Notes: generated by a model not told the origin, from the letters alone. A stretch of 64,000 nucleotides of DNA from Loktanella sp. 3ANDIMAR09 (GCF_001420005.1 NZ_LJAK01000002.1:372001-436000); one strand, 5' to 3'; shown: positions 35,294 to 45,409, counted from the first letter of the stretch. Numbers and translations are program-made.

Positions 35294-36721
35294 ATGTCTG
35301 AAAATTCTCCTATCCTGCTTTGGTTTCGTCGCGACCTGCGATTGTCCGATCATCCCGCTCTGGACGCGGCCTGTGCAACGGGCCGTCCCGTCATTCCCGT
35401 TTTCATCAACGACGATGTGGTGGAAAACACCGGGGCTGCCGCGAAAATGCGCTGGGGCATGTCGATTGCCGCGCAGGCCGCTGCGCTGCACGACAAGGGC
35501 AGTCGCCTGATCCTGCGCCGTGGTGATGCGCTGGCCGTCTTGCGCGAACTGATCAAGGAAACGGGCGCCGGGTCGGTCTGGTGGTCGCGGCTCTATGATC
35601 CCGCATGCAAGGATCGGGATACGGCGGTCAAATCCGCGCTGACCGACGACGGGATCGACGCACATAGCCACGCTGGCCATCTGCTGTTCGAACCCTGGAC
35701 GGTCAAGACCGGCAGCGGCGGTTTCTACAAGGTTTATACGCCGATGTGGAAAAATGTCCGCGACCGGCAATTGCCGGACAGCCTTGCGGCACCCTCGGCG
35801 ATCCCTGCGCCGGACCAGTGGCCGGACAGCGATGATCTGGATGATTGGCAGATGTCTGCTGCCATGCAGCGCGGCGCCGATATCCTGCGGCCCTGGTGCA
35901 CCGTGGGCGAGGAGGCGGCCATCCAGCGGCTGGCGACCTTTGTGCAGCACCGCGTCGCGGATTATCAGAAAAACCGCGACATTCCGGGCATGAAACACGG
36001 CACTTCTGGCCTGTCGGAAAACCTGACCTACGGCGAAATCAGCCCGCTGACCTGCTGGCACGCAGGCTGGCGCGCGATGGACCGGGCAGGGACCGGGGCC
36101 GAGACATTCCTCAAGGAACTGGTCTGGCGCGAATTTGCCTATCACCTGATCTATCACACGCCGCGCATCGTCGATCGCAACTGGCGCGAGGAATGGGACG
36201 GGTTCGACTGGAACACCGACGAACGTCTGGCCGAGGTCAAGGCCTGGAAACAGGGGCGCACGGGCATCCGGTTTGTCGATGCCGCGATGCGCGAGATGTA
36301 TGTGACCGGCACGATGCACAACCGCGGCAGGATGATCGTTGCCAGCTACCTGACCAAGCACCTGCAATGTGACTGGCGGATCGGGCAGCGTTGGTTTGCA
36401 GATTGCCTGATCGACTGGGACCCGGCCAGCAACGCGATGGGCTGGCAATGGTCGGCCGGGTCGGGGCCTGATGCCACGCCGTATTTCCGCGTGTTCAACC
36501 CGGTCACGCAGCTGGATAAATTCGACGGCGACCGCGATTACGTGCGCGCCTGGCTGGCCGAAGGCTACGCCGATCCATCGGATACGGCGCTGTCTTACTT
36601 TGATGCGATCCCGCAGCGCTGGGGCATGTCGCCGGACGACAGCTATCCGGACCCGATCGTGGCAGCGGATGACGGGCGCAAGGCGGCGCTGGACGCTTAT
36701 GAGCGGTTCAAGAATGGCTGA
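35294..36721 (+). CDS. phrB: deoxyribodipyrimidine photolyase
   Basis: 475 residues. The N-terminal antenna domain begins ILLWFRRDLRLSDHPALDAA. The C-terminal FAD domain has ELVWREFAYHLIYH, then TGIRFVDAAMREMYVTGTMHNR, and the closing DWDPASNAMGWQWSAGSGPD segment, as in class I CPD photolyases. It uses blue light to split cyclobutane pyrimidine dimers through reduced FAD. No partner gene is needed, and the cfa gene that follows has its own leader. Confidence 0.94.
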   Translation: MSENSPILLWFRRDLRLSDHPALDAACATGRPVIPVFINDDVVENTGAAAKMRWGMSIAAQAAALHDKGSRLILRRGDALAVLRELIKETGAGSVWWSRLYDPACKDRDTAVKSALTDDGIDAHSHAGHLLFEPWTVKTGSGGFYKVYTPMWKNVRDRQLPDSLAAPSAIPAPDQWPDSDDLDDWQMSAAMQRGADILRPWCTVGEEAAIQRLATFVQHRVADYQKNRDIPGMKHGTSGLSENLTYGEISPLTCWHAGWRAMDRAGTGAETFLKELVWREFAYHLIYHTPRIVDRNWREEWDGFDWNTDERLAEVKAWKQGRTGIRFVDAAMREMYVTGTMHNRGRMIVASYLTKHLQCDWRIGQRWFADCLIDWDPASNAMGWQWSAGSGPDATPYFRVFNPVTQLDKFDGDRDYVRAWLAEGYADPSDTALSYFDAIPQRWGMSPDDSYPDPIVAADDGRKAALDAYERFKNG

Positions 36722-36845
36722 TGGCTTGTGACATTGTGACCAAGGCCGCAACTATTCGGTCTGCCGTCTCGTGACTTTGGCATCATAATCACTAATGTCC
36801 GCAAAAGCCTGAAACGGCAGGACAAACCACGGGGACACATCGCGC

Positions 36846-38051
36846 ATGATCTTGACGACCACCGAAGGGCAAAACGACCTTCCGCGTTATTTTTCGTCTG
36901 TTTTCAACATGCTGAAACTGAAACGCGGGCGGCTGGACGTGATCCTGCCCGACGGACGGCATTTCCGTGCCGAGGGTGCTGACCCCGGTCATGTGGCCGA
37001 GGTGACGGTCCACAACGCGGATCTGTTTGCCCGCACGATCCGCGAGGGCGATCTGGGTCTGTGTGATGCCTATCTTGACGGCTGGTGGAGCACGCCCGAT
37101 TTGCAGGCTTTCATGGACCTTGTGCACGACGACGCCGAGGAAATGTACGACGGTTTTCCGGGCCAGTTCATCGTCCGCAGCTTTGAACGGCTGCGGTTCT
37201 GGTTGCAGCGCAATTCCAAGAAGCAGGCGCGCAAGAACATCGAATACCACTACGATCTGGGCAATGATTTCTACAGCCTCTGGCTGGACGAAACCATGAC
37301 CTATTCCAGCGCGAAATTCGTGACGGGCCAAGAAAGCCTGGAGGCCGCGCAGACGCTCAAATATGCATCCATGGTTGACGAGATGGGCGCACAGCCCGGT
37401 GATCATGTGCTGGAAATCGGCTGTGGGTGGGGCGGGTTTGCCGAATACGCCGCCAGCCAGCGCGGCCTGCGGGTCACCTGCCTGACGATCAGCACGGAGC
37501 AGTTCAAGTACGCCGTGGATCGCATTGAAAAGGCAGGTCTTTCTGACAAGGTCGCGATCAAGTTGCAGGATTACCGCGACGAGACAGGCACCTATGACGG
37601 CATCGCCAGCATCGAAATGTTCGAGGCAGTGGGCGAGCAGTATTGGCCTGTCTATTTTGAGACGGTCAAAAACAGGCTCAAGCCCGGCAAGAACGCGACA
37701 CTTCAGATCATCACCGTGGCGGACCGCCGCTGGAAGATCTACAAGCGAGGCCCTGATTTCATTCAGAAATACATCTTTCCGGGTGGCATGCTGCCCAGCC
37801 CGAGCATTCTGCGCGATACGGTGACGCGCGCGGGTATGAACGTGGTGAAATCGGTCGAATTCGGCCACAGCTATGACGTGACATTGCGGCGCTGGCACGA
37901 GACGTTCAACGCGAAATGGGATCAGGTTGCGGCCCTGGGCTTTGATGATCGATTCCGGCGCATGTGGAACTTTTATCTGACCTCTTGTGCATCGACATTT
38001 GCCAGTGAAAACTGCGACGTGACACAAATCACGATCGCACGGCCTGCCTGA
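36846..38051 (+). CDS. cyclopropane-fatty-acyl-phospholipid synthase family protein
   Basis: 401 residues. The SAM-binding motif is VLEIGCGWGGFAEYA (about residue 185). The substrate region IEYHYDLGNDFYSLWLDETM and MTYSSA is characteristic of Cfa enzymes, and YIFPGGMLPS follows. Cfa methylenates cis double bonds of membrane phospholipid acyl chains using S-adenosylmethionine, usually in stationary phase or stress. Close relatives make other modified fatty acids, so the product is not certain. Confidence 0.9.
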   Translation: MILTTTEGQNDLPRYFSSVFNMLKLKRGRLDVILPDGRHFRAEGADPGHVAEVTVHNADLFARTIREGDLGLCDAYLDGWWSTPDLQAFMDLVHDDAEEMYDGFPGQFIVRSFERLRFWLQRNSKKQARKNIEYHYDLGNDFYSLWLDETMTYSSAKFVTGQESLEAAQTLKYASMVDEMGAQPGDHVLEIGCGWGGFAEYAASQRGLRVTCLTISTEQFKYAVDRIEKAGLSDKVAIKLQDYRDETGTYDGIASIEMFEAVGEQYWPVYFETVKNRLKPGKNATLQIITVADRRWKIYKRGPDFIQKYIFPGGMLPSPSILRDTVTRAGMNVVKSVEFGHSYDVTLRRWHETFNAKWDQVAALGFDDRFRRMWNFYLTSCASTFASENCDVTQITIARPA

Positions 38052-38080
38052 CGGTCTGCGCAAGCCGGGGAATGACCGCC

Positions 38081-38521
38081 ATGCCAACAGCCGGAAAACT
38101 GACGGGGGCGATCCTTTATGCCGTTCTGGCCGGGGGGCTTGCCTATCTGACAGGCCCCTTGTTTGACGCAGGACGGGCACCGGGTTTCTGGTATCCGCTA
38201 TGCATCGTTGCGGGATTGTTGTGCGGTTGGCGCATCATGGGCGCACGGGTTGGTCAGGGCTACAGCATCGCCATCGGCACGGCGCTGACGGCCGCCGGGG
38301 CCGTGGTGTTCTGGGCCTTGTTGATCCTGTCGGGACATACGATGATCACCCGGTCGATGCGTGGGCAATATGATGGCCCGATGGATGCACTGATTTCGAC
38401 CTTTGGCTTGATGGCAGGCTACGGTCAGCAGTTTGCAACCCCCGTTGTGATCGGCGTGCTGGTGCTGGGCGGCCTCATCGCGGGGCTGATCACCGAGGCC
38501 GTCGGCAGCAAGTACCACTGA
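38081..38521 (+). CDS. trgA: TrgA family tellurite-resistance-associated membrane protein
   Basis: Start chosen at the ATG at 38081 (MPTAGKLTGAI), 10 nt after a GGGG site; an ATG at 38072 sits too close to it. About 146 residues with four helices. The N-terminal MPTAGKL and the order trgA-trgB-cysK match the tellurite-resistance locus described in Rhodobacter sphaeroides. The biochemical role of TrgA is not known. Confidence 0.82.
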   Translation: MPTAGKLTGAILYAVLAGGLAYLTGPLFDAGRAPGFWYPLCIVAGLLCGWRIMGARVGQGYSIAIGTALTAAGAVVFWALLILSGHTMITRSMRGQYDGPMDALISTFGLMAGYGQQFATPVVIGVLVLGGLIAGLITEAVGSKYH

Positions 38522-38523
38522 CC

Positions 38524-39660
38524 ATGCGTCTGTTCATCTACGGCACATTGCTGGACCAATCCTTGCGTGACGCGGTTGCGGGCGAGGGCGGCCAGCTGGT
38601 CGATGCAGTGCTGCCCGGCTATGCTGTGCGACCGCTGGCAGGCAGTGTTGTCCCGATCGTGCAGGCAGATGCGCAAGCCACCGCACAGGGCAAGCTGTGG
38701 GATGGCATCAATGCGGATCAGGCGGCACGGCTGGCGCTGTACGAAGGCATCTATGACTATCGTTTGATCGACGTGACGGTGACACTGGCGGACGGCACCG
38801 CTGCCGCGGCGCAGATGTGGGTCCCGCCGCAGGATGCGGGCCTAGGTGACGGCAGTTGGTCGCTGGCGCATTGGCAAACGCATTACGCAAAGGCGTCGGT
38901 GCTCGCGGCACAAGAGCTGTTTGCGATGGACCCGTTGCCCAGCCTGTCGGACCTCGCATGGCAATTTCCGATGATGCAGAAACGCGCCTGGGGGCAGGTG
39001 CAGGCCAGCCAGACCGCGGCCCCCGGCAGTCTGCGCCATTCACCCGGTGCGGGCGATGTGACGGTCACCCATCGCAAACCGCCTGTCGGCAGTTTTTTCC
39101 GCCTGCAAGGGTTCGGGGTCGAACATCGCAGGTTCGACGGAGGCAGGCAGGGGCCCTTGCCGCGCGAGGTCTTTGTCGGGATCGAGGCGGTGATCGTGCT
39201 GCCCTATGATCCGGTCAGTGAACGTCTGGTTCTGGTCGAACAGCTGCGCATGGGCGCACTGATCCGCAACGATCCGAACCCCTGGATTCTGGAACCGGTG
39301 GCCGGGATGATCGACGCCTTTGAGGCACCCGAAACCGCCGCCTTGCGCGAAACCAAGGAAGAGGCGGGGCTGGACGTGACCCTGCGCAAGGTCAGCGGCT
39401 GTTATCCGTCGCCGGGAAATGCCACCGATTTTTTTCATTGCTATGTCGGGCTCACCGATATTCCGGACACCGATCACTGGTCCGGCGGTCTTGCCGCGGA
39501 ACACGAAGACCTGCGTTTGCACGTGGTCACGCTGGATCGCGCGCTGGAACTGGTCGCCAGCGGAGAGATGAATGTCGCCCCCGGCGTGATGCTGATCTAC
39601 TGGTTGGCATTGCACCGGGCTGCGTTGCGGGTTGAGTTCAGCGGTGGCATCGCTAGTTAG
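38524..39660 (+). CDS. trgB: TrgB: GGCT-like domain fused to Nudix domain
   Basis: 378 residues with two domains. The N-terminal part (MRLFIYGTLLDQSLR, YEGIYDYRLIDV) has the gamma-glutamylcyclotransferase/AIG2-like fold. The C-terminal part is an ADP-ribose-pyrophosphatase-like Nudix domain with GMIDAFEAPETAALRE then TKEEAGL. It starts 2 nt after trgA. The R. sphaeroides trgB product is also linked to tellurite resistance; substrate unknown. Confidence 0.85.
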   Translation: MRLFIYGTLLDQSLRDAVAGEGGQLVDAVLPGYAVRPLAGSVVPIVQADAQATAQGKLWDGINADQAARLALYEGIYDYRLIDVTVTLADGTAAAAQMWVPPQDAGLGDGSWSLAHWQTHYAKASVLAAQELFAMDPLPSLSDLAWQFPMMQKRAWGQVQASQTAAPGSLRHSPGAGDVTVTHRKPPVGSFFRLQGFGVEHRRFDGGRQGPLPREVFVGIEAVIVLPYDPVSERLVLVEQLRMGALIRNDPNPWILEPVAGMIDAFEAPETAALRETKEEAGLDVTLRKVSGCYPSPGNATDFFHCYVGLTDIPDTDHWSGGLAAEHEDLRLHVVTLDRALELVASGEMNVAPGVMLIYWLALHRAALRVEFSGGIAS

Positions 39661-39692
39661 GTGTGCGTAACACCGCGCGAAAGGCCGCAGCC

Positions 39693-40721
39693 ATGACCAT
39701 CAAATCAGATCTTGCCGATACCGTCGGAAACACCCCCCTGATCAAGCTCAAGGGCCCGTCCGAGGCGACAGGCTGCACGATCCTGGGCAAGGCTGAGTTC
39801 ATGAACCCCGGCCAGTCGGTCAAGGACCGCGCCGCACTCTACATCATCAAGGATGCCGTGGAAAAAGGTCTGCTGAAGCCCGGCGGCACCATTGTCGAGG
39901 GAACGGCAGGCAACACCGGCATCGGTTTGGCGCTGGTCGGGGCCTCGATGGGGTTCAAGACCGTCATCGTCATCCCCGAAACCCAGTCCGAGGAAAAAAA
40001 GGACATGTTGCGTTTGGCGGGGGCAACGCTCGTGCAGGTGCCGGCGGTGCCCTACAAGAACCCGAACAATTACGTCAAATATTCCGGCAGGCTGGCCGAA
40101 CAGATGGCCCGCGAGAGCAACGAGGGTGTGATCTGGGCCAACCAGTTCGACAACGTGGCGAACCGTCAGGCACATATCGAAACCACCGGACCCGAAATCT
40201 GGGACCAGACGGATGGCAAGGTTGACGGGTTCATCTGCGCCGTGGGGTCTGGCGGGACGCTGGCGGGTGTCGGCATGGCATTGCAGCCTAAGGGTGTCAA
40301 AATCGGTCTGGCCGATCCCGAAGGTGCCGGCCTGTTCAAGATCTACACTGGCGAGGAAAACCCCGGCGACAGTATCACCGAAGGGATTGGTCAGGGACGG
40401 ATCACGGCCAACCTCGAAGGGTTCACGCCCGATTTCAACTACCGCATCCCCGATGCAGAGGCGCTGCCGGTCGTGTTCGATCTGTTGCAAACCGAAGGTC
40501 TGTGTCTGGGCGGATCGTCCGGCGTGAACGTAGCCGGTGCGATGCGCATGGCGCGTGACATGGGACCGGGCCACACCATCGTGACGATCCTGTGTGACTA
40601 CGGCACCCGCTACCAGTCCAAGGTCTGGAACCCCTCGTTCCTGAAATCCAAGGGCCTGCCGGTTCCCGGCTGGCTGGATCAGGACCCGCAGTCCATACCC
40701 GGCGTGTTCGAGGACGTTTGA
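39693..40721 (+). CDS. cysK: cysteine synthase A
   Basis: Start at the ATG at 39693. 342 residues of a fold-type II PLP enzyme. The PLP lysine lies in NPGQSVKDRAALYII, the substrate loop is EGTAGNTGIGLALVGA, and the phosphate loop is GSGGTLAGVG. It makes cysteine from O-acetylserine and sulfide. Third member of the trgA-trgB-cysK set; cysteine supply is linked to tellurite tolerance. Its stop lies 2 nt before the mechanosensitive-channel gene. Confidence 0.94.
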   Translation: MTIKSDLADTVGNTPLIKLKGPSEATGCTILGKAEFMNPGQSVKDRAALYIIKDAVEKGLLKPGGTIVEGTAGNTGIGLALVGASMGFKTVIVIPETQSEEKKDMLRLAGATLVQVPAVPYKNPNNYVKYSGRLAEQMARESNEGVIWANQFDNVANRQAHIETTGPEIWDQTDGKVDGFICAVGSGGTLAGVGMALQPKGVKIGLADPEGAGLFKIYTGEENPGDSITEGIGQGRITANLEGFTPDFNYRIPDAEALPVVFDLLQTEGLCLGGSSGVNVAGAMRMARDMGPGHTIVTILCDYGTRYQSKVWNPSFLKSKGLPVPGWLDQDPQSIPGVFEDV

Positions 40722-40723
40722 CC

Positions 40724-43231
40724 ATGTCGCAGCCCCTGATCGCGCTGATCGTCATGGTCGGTTTGATCATGGGCGGGCCTGTGGCCGCACAGGTTGGTCT
40801 GGACGGGCTGATCGGCGGCACATCCGCCGAAGAGGAACCCGCACCAGATGCCGCAGCGTCCGAAGCCGAGGCCGAGGCCGATACAGAAGCACTGGACGCA
40901 GCAGAGGCCGCATTTGCCGCCGCAGTGCCCGACCTGTCCGACTGGACCGACCTTGCGGCCGCCGTCGAACGCCAGCTTGATGATCCGGGTATCTCGGATG
41001 CGGCGCTGGCCGAGGCGCGCGATGCCCTGTTTGGCTGGCGGCAGCGCCTGTTGGAGCAGACGGACATCAACTCCGGGCGTATCAACACGGTCCAGAGCCA
41101 GATCGAGGCGCTGACGCCGGTGGCGGCGGATGCCACACCGTCGCCCGCGATTGCCGCACGCCTGGACACCTTGGGTCAAGAACTGGACCGCCTGCGCGCA
41201 CCGGGCTTGCTGGCGGCAGAAGCAAGCGCACGCGCCAGCGGTCTGATTTCGGAAATCGACGGTCGCCTGCGGCAGGTCGGAACCGAACGCATGTGGTCCC
41301 GCGATAACGCCCTGTTCTGGCCCGGCAGCATCGCCGAAGGCGTCAGCGCAGCCCAAGGATCGCTGGCGCGGGCCATCCGTCGCTACCAGTTGCGGATCGC
41401 AGGTGTCGGAGAGGACCAGTTTCTGGCAAACCTGCCCGTCGGAATCGTGGCCTTGCTGGCCGCGTTGGGATTGCTGATCCGGTCGCCGCGTCTGCTCTTG
41501 CGGGCCCAAACCAAGGTGGAACAATCCCACGCACGTGGGCGCGCTGTCTGGGCATTCTTGCTGTCGGGCCTACAGATCGGCCTGCCGGTTGCCGGCATGT
41601 CGCTGCTGTTTCTGGCACTGCGTCAGTTCGGTGTGCTGCCAAGCGGTGACACCACGGTGACCAGTTCCGTCTATGCGGCGGGCGTTCTGGTGATCGTTGC
41701 CCGTTGGCTGAACGTGCAATTGTTCCCAAAGGGCGAATTTAACGGACCACTTGGCTACACAGCCGACGTCAGACGCAAGATCCGGCGCACGGGGATGGGG
41801 CTGGGCACTGCGGTTGCCGTCCTGTTGATCATGGCGGCAACACTGGAGGATGATAACGCATCGGCGCTGGCGCGGGCTGTCGTCACCTTTCCGGTACTAG
41901 TTCTGGCCAGCGTGCTCTTGTGGATGCTGGGCGCGCTGTTGCGGCGCGCGCCCACCGCCGAGACCGGCGAGGAAAGCAGTGGTCGGTTCAGGCATGCCCT
42001 GGGGCTGATCTACATGTCGGTCGCGGTGGTGACGCCGATCCTGGCCTTGTTGGGATATACGCAGGCTGCACGCGGTGTGTTTGCGCCGTCGGTCATGACA
42101 CTGGCGATCCTGGGCGGGTTCATCGTGTTGCAACAGCTGATCACGCGGATCTATGCGCCTGATGATACGCAGGACGGCGGGTCGCTGGTGCCTTTTCTGG
42201 TCGGAACGGTGCTGTTCGTGCTGCTGATGCCGGTGACGGCATTGGTCTGGGGTGCCAGCGTCACCAATCTGCTGGAAATCTGGACGCAGTTCCTGGCCGG
42301 GTTCAGGATCGGGGAAACGGTGGTCTCGCCAACGGATTTCCTGACCTTTGCTGCGGTCTTTGCCGTGGGTTACCTGCTGACCCGTTTCATTCAGCGGTCG
42401 CTCAAGAATTCGGTGCTGCCGCGCACGAAACTCGATCTGGGTGGGCAAAACGCGGTTGTGTCCGGGTTGGGGTATGTCGGGATCACGCTGGCGGCGCTGA
42501 TTGCGATCACGCTGGCCGGGATCGACCTGAGCAGCCTGGCGATCGTGGCGGGTGCACTGTCGGTGGGCATCGGTTTCGGTTTGCAGACGATCGTGCAGAA
42601 CTTTGTGTCCGGCATCATCCTGCTGATCGAACGCCCCATCGGCGAGGGCGACATGATCGAGGTGAACGGACAGGTCGGTTTCGTGCGCGACATTTCGGTG
42701 CGGTCGACCCGGATCGAAACCTTTGACCGGACCGACGTGATCATTCCCAATGCCGATCTGGTCAGCGGACAGGTCACGAACTGGACACGCGGCAATCTGG
42801 TCGGTCGCCTGATCCTGCCGGTCGGCGTGGCATACGGGTCCGATATCGAACAGGTGCGCGACATTCTGCGTGCCGTAGGCAACAACCATCCGCTGGTGAT
42901 CGCCGACCCCGAGCCGCAGGCGCTGTTCGTGGGCTTTGGCGCATCGTCGCTGGATTTCGAATTGCGGGTCATTCTGCGCGACGTGAACTGGAAAATGATC
43001 GTCACCGACGAAATGAACGGCGAGATCAATGCAAAACTGGCTGCGGCCGGAATCGAAATTCCGTTTCCGCAACAGGACGTCTGGCTGCGCCAGCCAAAAT
43101 CATCCGACACGTCATCTGGCCCGTCCGAACCCGCGCCAAAGCGCCGTCCGTCAGAGCCGGAGGCCATGTTGACCTCGGACGATTTCGAGGCGGACGGCGA
43201 CGCCGATCCCGATGCAGGGCAGGGTGCATGA
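40724..43231 (+). CDS. large MscS-family mechanosensitive channel with DUF3772
   Basis: 835 residues. A signal peptide (about residues 1-22) is followed by an Ala/Glu-rich periplasmic region with DUF3772-like helices (WRQRLLEQTDINSGRI) to about residue 210. Many membrane helices follow, then the MscS pore and beta domain: VAGALSVGIGFGLQTIVQNF, GIILLIERPIGEGD, and IPNADLVSGQVTNW. Such channels open under membrane tension to release solutes on hypo-osmotic shock. The C-terminal tail is acidic and low complexity. The stop overlaps the next start. Confidence 0.9.
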   Translation: MSQPLIALIVMVGLIMGGPVAAQVGLDGLIGGTSAEEEPAPDAAASEAEAEADTEALDAAEAAFAAAVPDLSDWTDLAAAVERQLDDPGISDAALAEARDALFGWRQRLLEQTDINSGRINTVQSQIEALTPVAADATPSPAIAARLDTLGQELDRLRAPGLLAAEASARASGLISEIDGRLRQVGTERMWSRDNALFWPGSIAEGVSAAQGSLARAIRRYQLRIAGVGEDQFLANLPVGIVALLAALGLLIRSPRLLLRAQTKVEQSHARGRAVWAFLLSGLQIGLPVAGMSLLFLALRQFGVLPSGDTTVTSSVYAAGVLVIVARWLNVQLFPKGEFNGPLGYTADVRRKIRRTGMGLGTAVAVLLIMAATLEDDNASALARAVVTFPVLVLASVLLWMLGALLRRAPTAETGEESSGRFRHALGLIYMSVAVVTPILALLGYTQAARGVFAPSVMTLAILGGFIVLQQLITRIYAPDDTQDGGSLVPFLVGTVLFVLLMPVTALVWGASVTNLLEIWTQFLAGFRIGETVVSPTDFLTFAAVFAVGYLLTRFIQRSLKNSVLPRTKLDLGGQNAVVSGLGYVGITLAALIAITLAGIDLSSLAIVAGALSVGIGFGLQTIVQNFVSGIILLIERPIGEGDMIEVNGQVGFVRDISVRSTRIETFDRTDVIIPNADLVSGQVTNWTRGNLVGRLILPVGVAYGSDIEQVRDILRAVGNNHPLVIADPEPQALFVGFGASSLDFELRVILRDVNWKMIVTDEMNGEINAKLAAAGIEIPFPQQDVWLRQPKSSDTSSGPSEPAPKRRPSEPEAMLTSDDFEADGDADPDAGQGA

Positions 43232-43950
43232 CGACAGCCTTGTATCTGGATGACGCCTATCAGCGGCAAGCCACAGGGCGTGTGACGGCCCTGACCGCCG
43301 AAGGCGGCATCGTGCTGGACGCCAGTCTGTTCTATCCCACCGCAGGCGGACAACCCGGCGATTCCGGTCATCTCGAATGGCAAGGGCGGCGGCTGATGAT
43401 TGCCACAGCGATCAAGGGTGCAGGCAGCGATATCATTCTGGTGCCTGCCGAACCTGCGGCCCTGCCGCCCGTGGGAACCCATCTGACGCAAACGCTGGAT
43501 TGGGAACGCCGTCACCGTCTGATGCGGATGCACACGGCGCTGCATCTGCTGTCTGTCGTTATTCCCCAACCCGTGACCGGCGGCCAGATCTCGGAGGCAA
43601 AGGGGCGGCTTGATTTCGACATGCAGGACCCGCCCGATGACCGCGATGGCTTGACGGACAGGCTGAACAGCATGATCGCCGCAGACTTGCCCGTGACATC
43701 GCAATGGATCACGCAGGCCGAGCTGGATGCGCAGCCCGCACTGATCAAGACCTTGTCCGTCAAACCGCCGCGCGGCGCGGATCAGGTCCGGCTGGTGCAG
43801 ATCGGGCGGGGTGCCGAACAGATCGACCTGCAACCCTGTGGTGGCACCCATGTCCGCAGCACGATCGAGATCGGTGCGCTGCGTCTTGGCAAGATCGAAA
43901 AGAAGGGCCGTCAGAACCGGCGTGTCTATCTGCATTTGGAGGATGGCTGA
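43228..43950 (+). CDS. alanyl-tRNA editing protein (AlaX type)
   Basis: 240 residues. The zinc-binding motifs of the AlaRS/AlaX editing domain are present: HTALH (HxxxH, about residue 102) and CGGTH (CxxxH, about 206), as well as LFYPTAGGQPGDSG. It hydrolyses Ser or Gly mischarged on tRNA-Ala. It overlaps the channel gene upstream by 4 nt and the small membrane gene downstream by 1 nt (TGATG). Confidence 0.9.
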   Translation: MTTALYLDDAYQRQATGRVTALTAEGGIVLDASLFYPTAGGQPGDSGHLEWQGRRLMIATAIKGAGSDIILVPAEPAALPPVGTHLTQTLDWERRHRLMRMHTALHLLSVVIPQPVTGGQISEAKGRLDFDMQDPPDDRDGLTDRLNSMIAADLPVTSQWITQAELDAQPALIKTLSVKPPRGADQVRLVQIGRGAEQIDLQPCGGTHVRSTIEIGALRLGKIEKKGRQNRRVYLHLEDG

Positions 43951-44303
43951 TGTTTCAACTGATCTGTTTCGCGACCGCGGTGATCTGTCTGGGGTTGTTC
44001 TGCGTTCTGCTGATTTCGCCGGGCCTCTATGTCGGGCTTTATGCGCAACCTGACGCGGGGGCTACATTCATGGGACGGCGGGCGGCGCCGATTTTCCTCG
44101 GCCTGGCGGTCCTGCTGTTCGTACTGCGGGATACGCCGCCGGGAACACTGCGCGATGCCGTGGCGTTCGGCATGGCTGCCACCTGGGCCGGTATCGCGCT
44201 GACCGGGATCTGGTCTTACGGTATGGGGCAGGCCAGCTATGCCATCCTTGTTGCCGCTGGGATCGAGCTTGCGATGGCCGCGGCATTCGTGATCGCCCGC
44301 TAG
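43950..44303 (+). CDS. small four-helix membrane protein, unknown function
   Basis: 117 residues, ATG overlapping the alaX stop. Four hydrophobic segments cover most of the length; the N-terminal pair is separated by LYAQPDAGATFMGRR. I do not recognise the family with confidence, though size and topology recall the DUF4345 group. Coupling to alaX suggests co-expression, not function. It overlaps the convergent AI-2E gene by 4 nt. Confidence 0.6.
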   Translation: MFQLICFATAVICLGLFCVLLISPGLYVGLYAQPDAGATFMGRRAAPIFLGLAVLLFVLRDTPPGTLRDAVAFGMAATWAGIALTGIWSYGMGQASYAILVAAGIELAMAAAFVIAR

Positions 44304-45409
44304 CGCTGGTCGAGTGCTGCTTCTTCTTCGGGCAGACCCTCGCGCGACAACAGGATTGCAAAGGGGCGCAAGGCCGCGACATGGCTGCAAACCACCAGCA
44401 TCATCACCATGATCGGCACCGACAGGAACATGCCGGGAATGCCCCAGACCGCGCCCCAGAACGCCAGTGACAGCAGGATGCCGAAGCTGGACAGGCGCAG
44501 GGCGCGGCCCATCAGCATCGGATCAATGATCGACCCGTTCACGAACTGGATCGTGCCTGCAATGACAAAGATCAGCGACGTCATCCACGGATCGCCCAGC
44601 TGGATATAGGCGGCCAGAACCACAAGGCCGGTTGCGATGATGGACCCGATGTTGGGAATGAAATTCAGCACAAAGGTCACCACACCCAGCGGCATCGCGA
44701 TCTCGAGGCCGAACGCCCGCGCAAGGGCATAGGTCATGGCCCCTGTGGCGAGGGAAATGATGGTCTTGACCAACAGGTAATAGTTCACGCGGCGAATGAT
44801 GGACGCGATGATGCGACCGACCCGTTTGGCCTGCGCGGGGTCACCCGTGAAATTCAACAGCTTGGTCTGAAACCAGACGCGTTCCGCGAACAAAAATCCC
44901 ACGAACAGGATCACCAGAACGGTGGCCTGCGTCAGGCTGGTGGCCCCGCCTGCCGCGCCGCGCAGGTAGCCAGACAGCTCGATGGACTGCATGGAATTGC
45001 GGACCGCACTTTCCACGTCTTCACCGGCCCAGGCAAAGAGCGCCGCCACGGCGTCCGGGGCTCTCTCGGCATAGGCGAGCGTCGTGACCAGCACCGTGTT
45101 GATCTGGGCCACCACGATCGAGGTCAGGGTGATCAGGGCTGTGGCGATCAACACGACAGCCGCGACACTCGCCAGCCAGTTCGGGACATGGAACGGACCG
45201 ATGCGTGAACGCGCGATAAAATTGATCACGTCAGATGTCAGCGAGAACAGGATGATGGCGGTCGCCAGCGAAATCAGGATGAACCGCGCCTGCACCAGCA
45301 GGAACAACACTACGGCGAATGCAATGATGATCAGCGCGGCCGTCTGAACGCGGGTCATGTCTGACCGCTGATCCTGACCGTCTGGCGTTGGTTTCGGCGT
45401 GTGTTTCAT
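44300..45409 (-). CDS. AI-2E family transporter (PerM-like)
   Basis: 369 residues with about eight helices. Typical phrases: LIIIAFAVVLFLLVQARFIL near the N-terminus, the middle amphipathic region, and the conserved LNFIPNIGSIIATGLVVL and PMLMGRALRLSSFGILLSLAFWGAVWG motifs near the C-terminus. Family members include TqsA-type AI-2 exporters and sodium/proton antiporters; most have no tested substrate. Confidence 0.88.
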   Translation of the reverse strand: MKHTPKPTPDGQDQRSDMTRVQTAALIIIAFAVVLFLLVQARFILISLATAIILFSLTSDVINFIARSRIGPFHVPNWLASVAAVVLIATALITLTSIVVAQINTVLVTTLAYAERAPDAVAALFAWAGEDVESAVRNSMQSIELSGYLRGAAGGATSLTQATVLVILFVGFLFAERVWFQTKLLNFTGDPAQAKRVGRIIASIIRRVNYYLLVKTIISLATGAMTYALARAFGLEIAMPLGVVTFVLNFIPNIGSIIATGLVVLAAYIQLGDPWMTSLIFVIAGTIQFVNGSIIDPMLMGRALRLSSFGILLSLAFWGAVWGIPGMFLSVPIMVMMLVVCSHVAALRPFAILLSREGLPEEEAALDQR

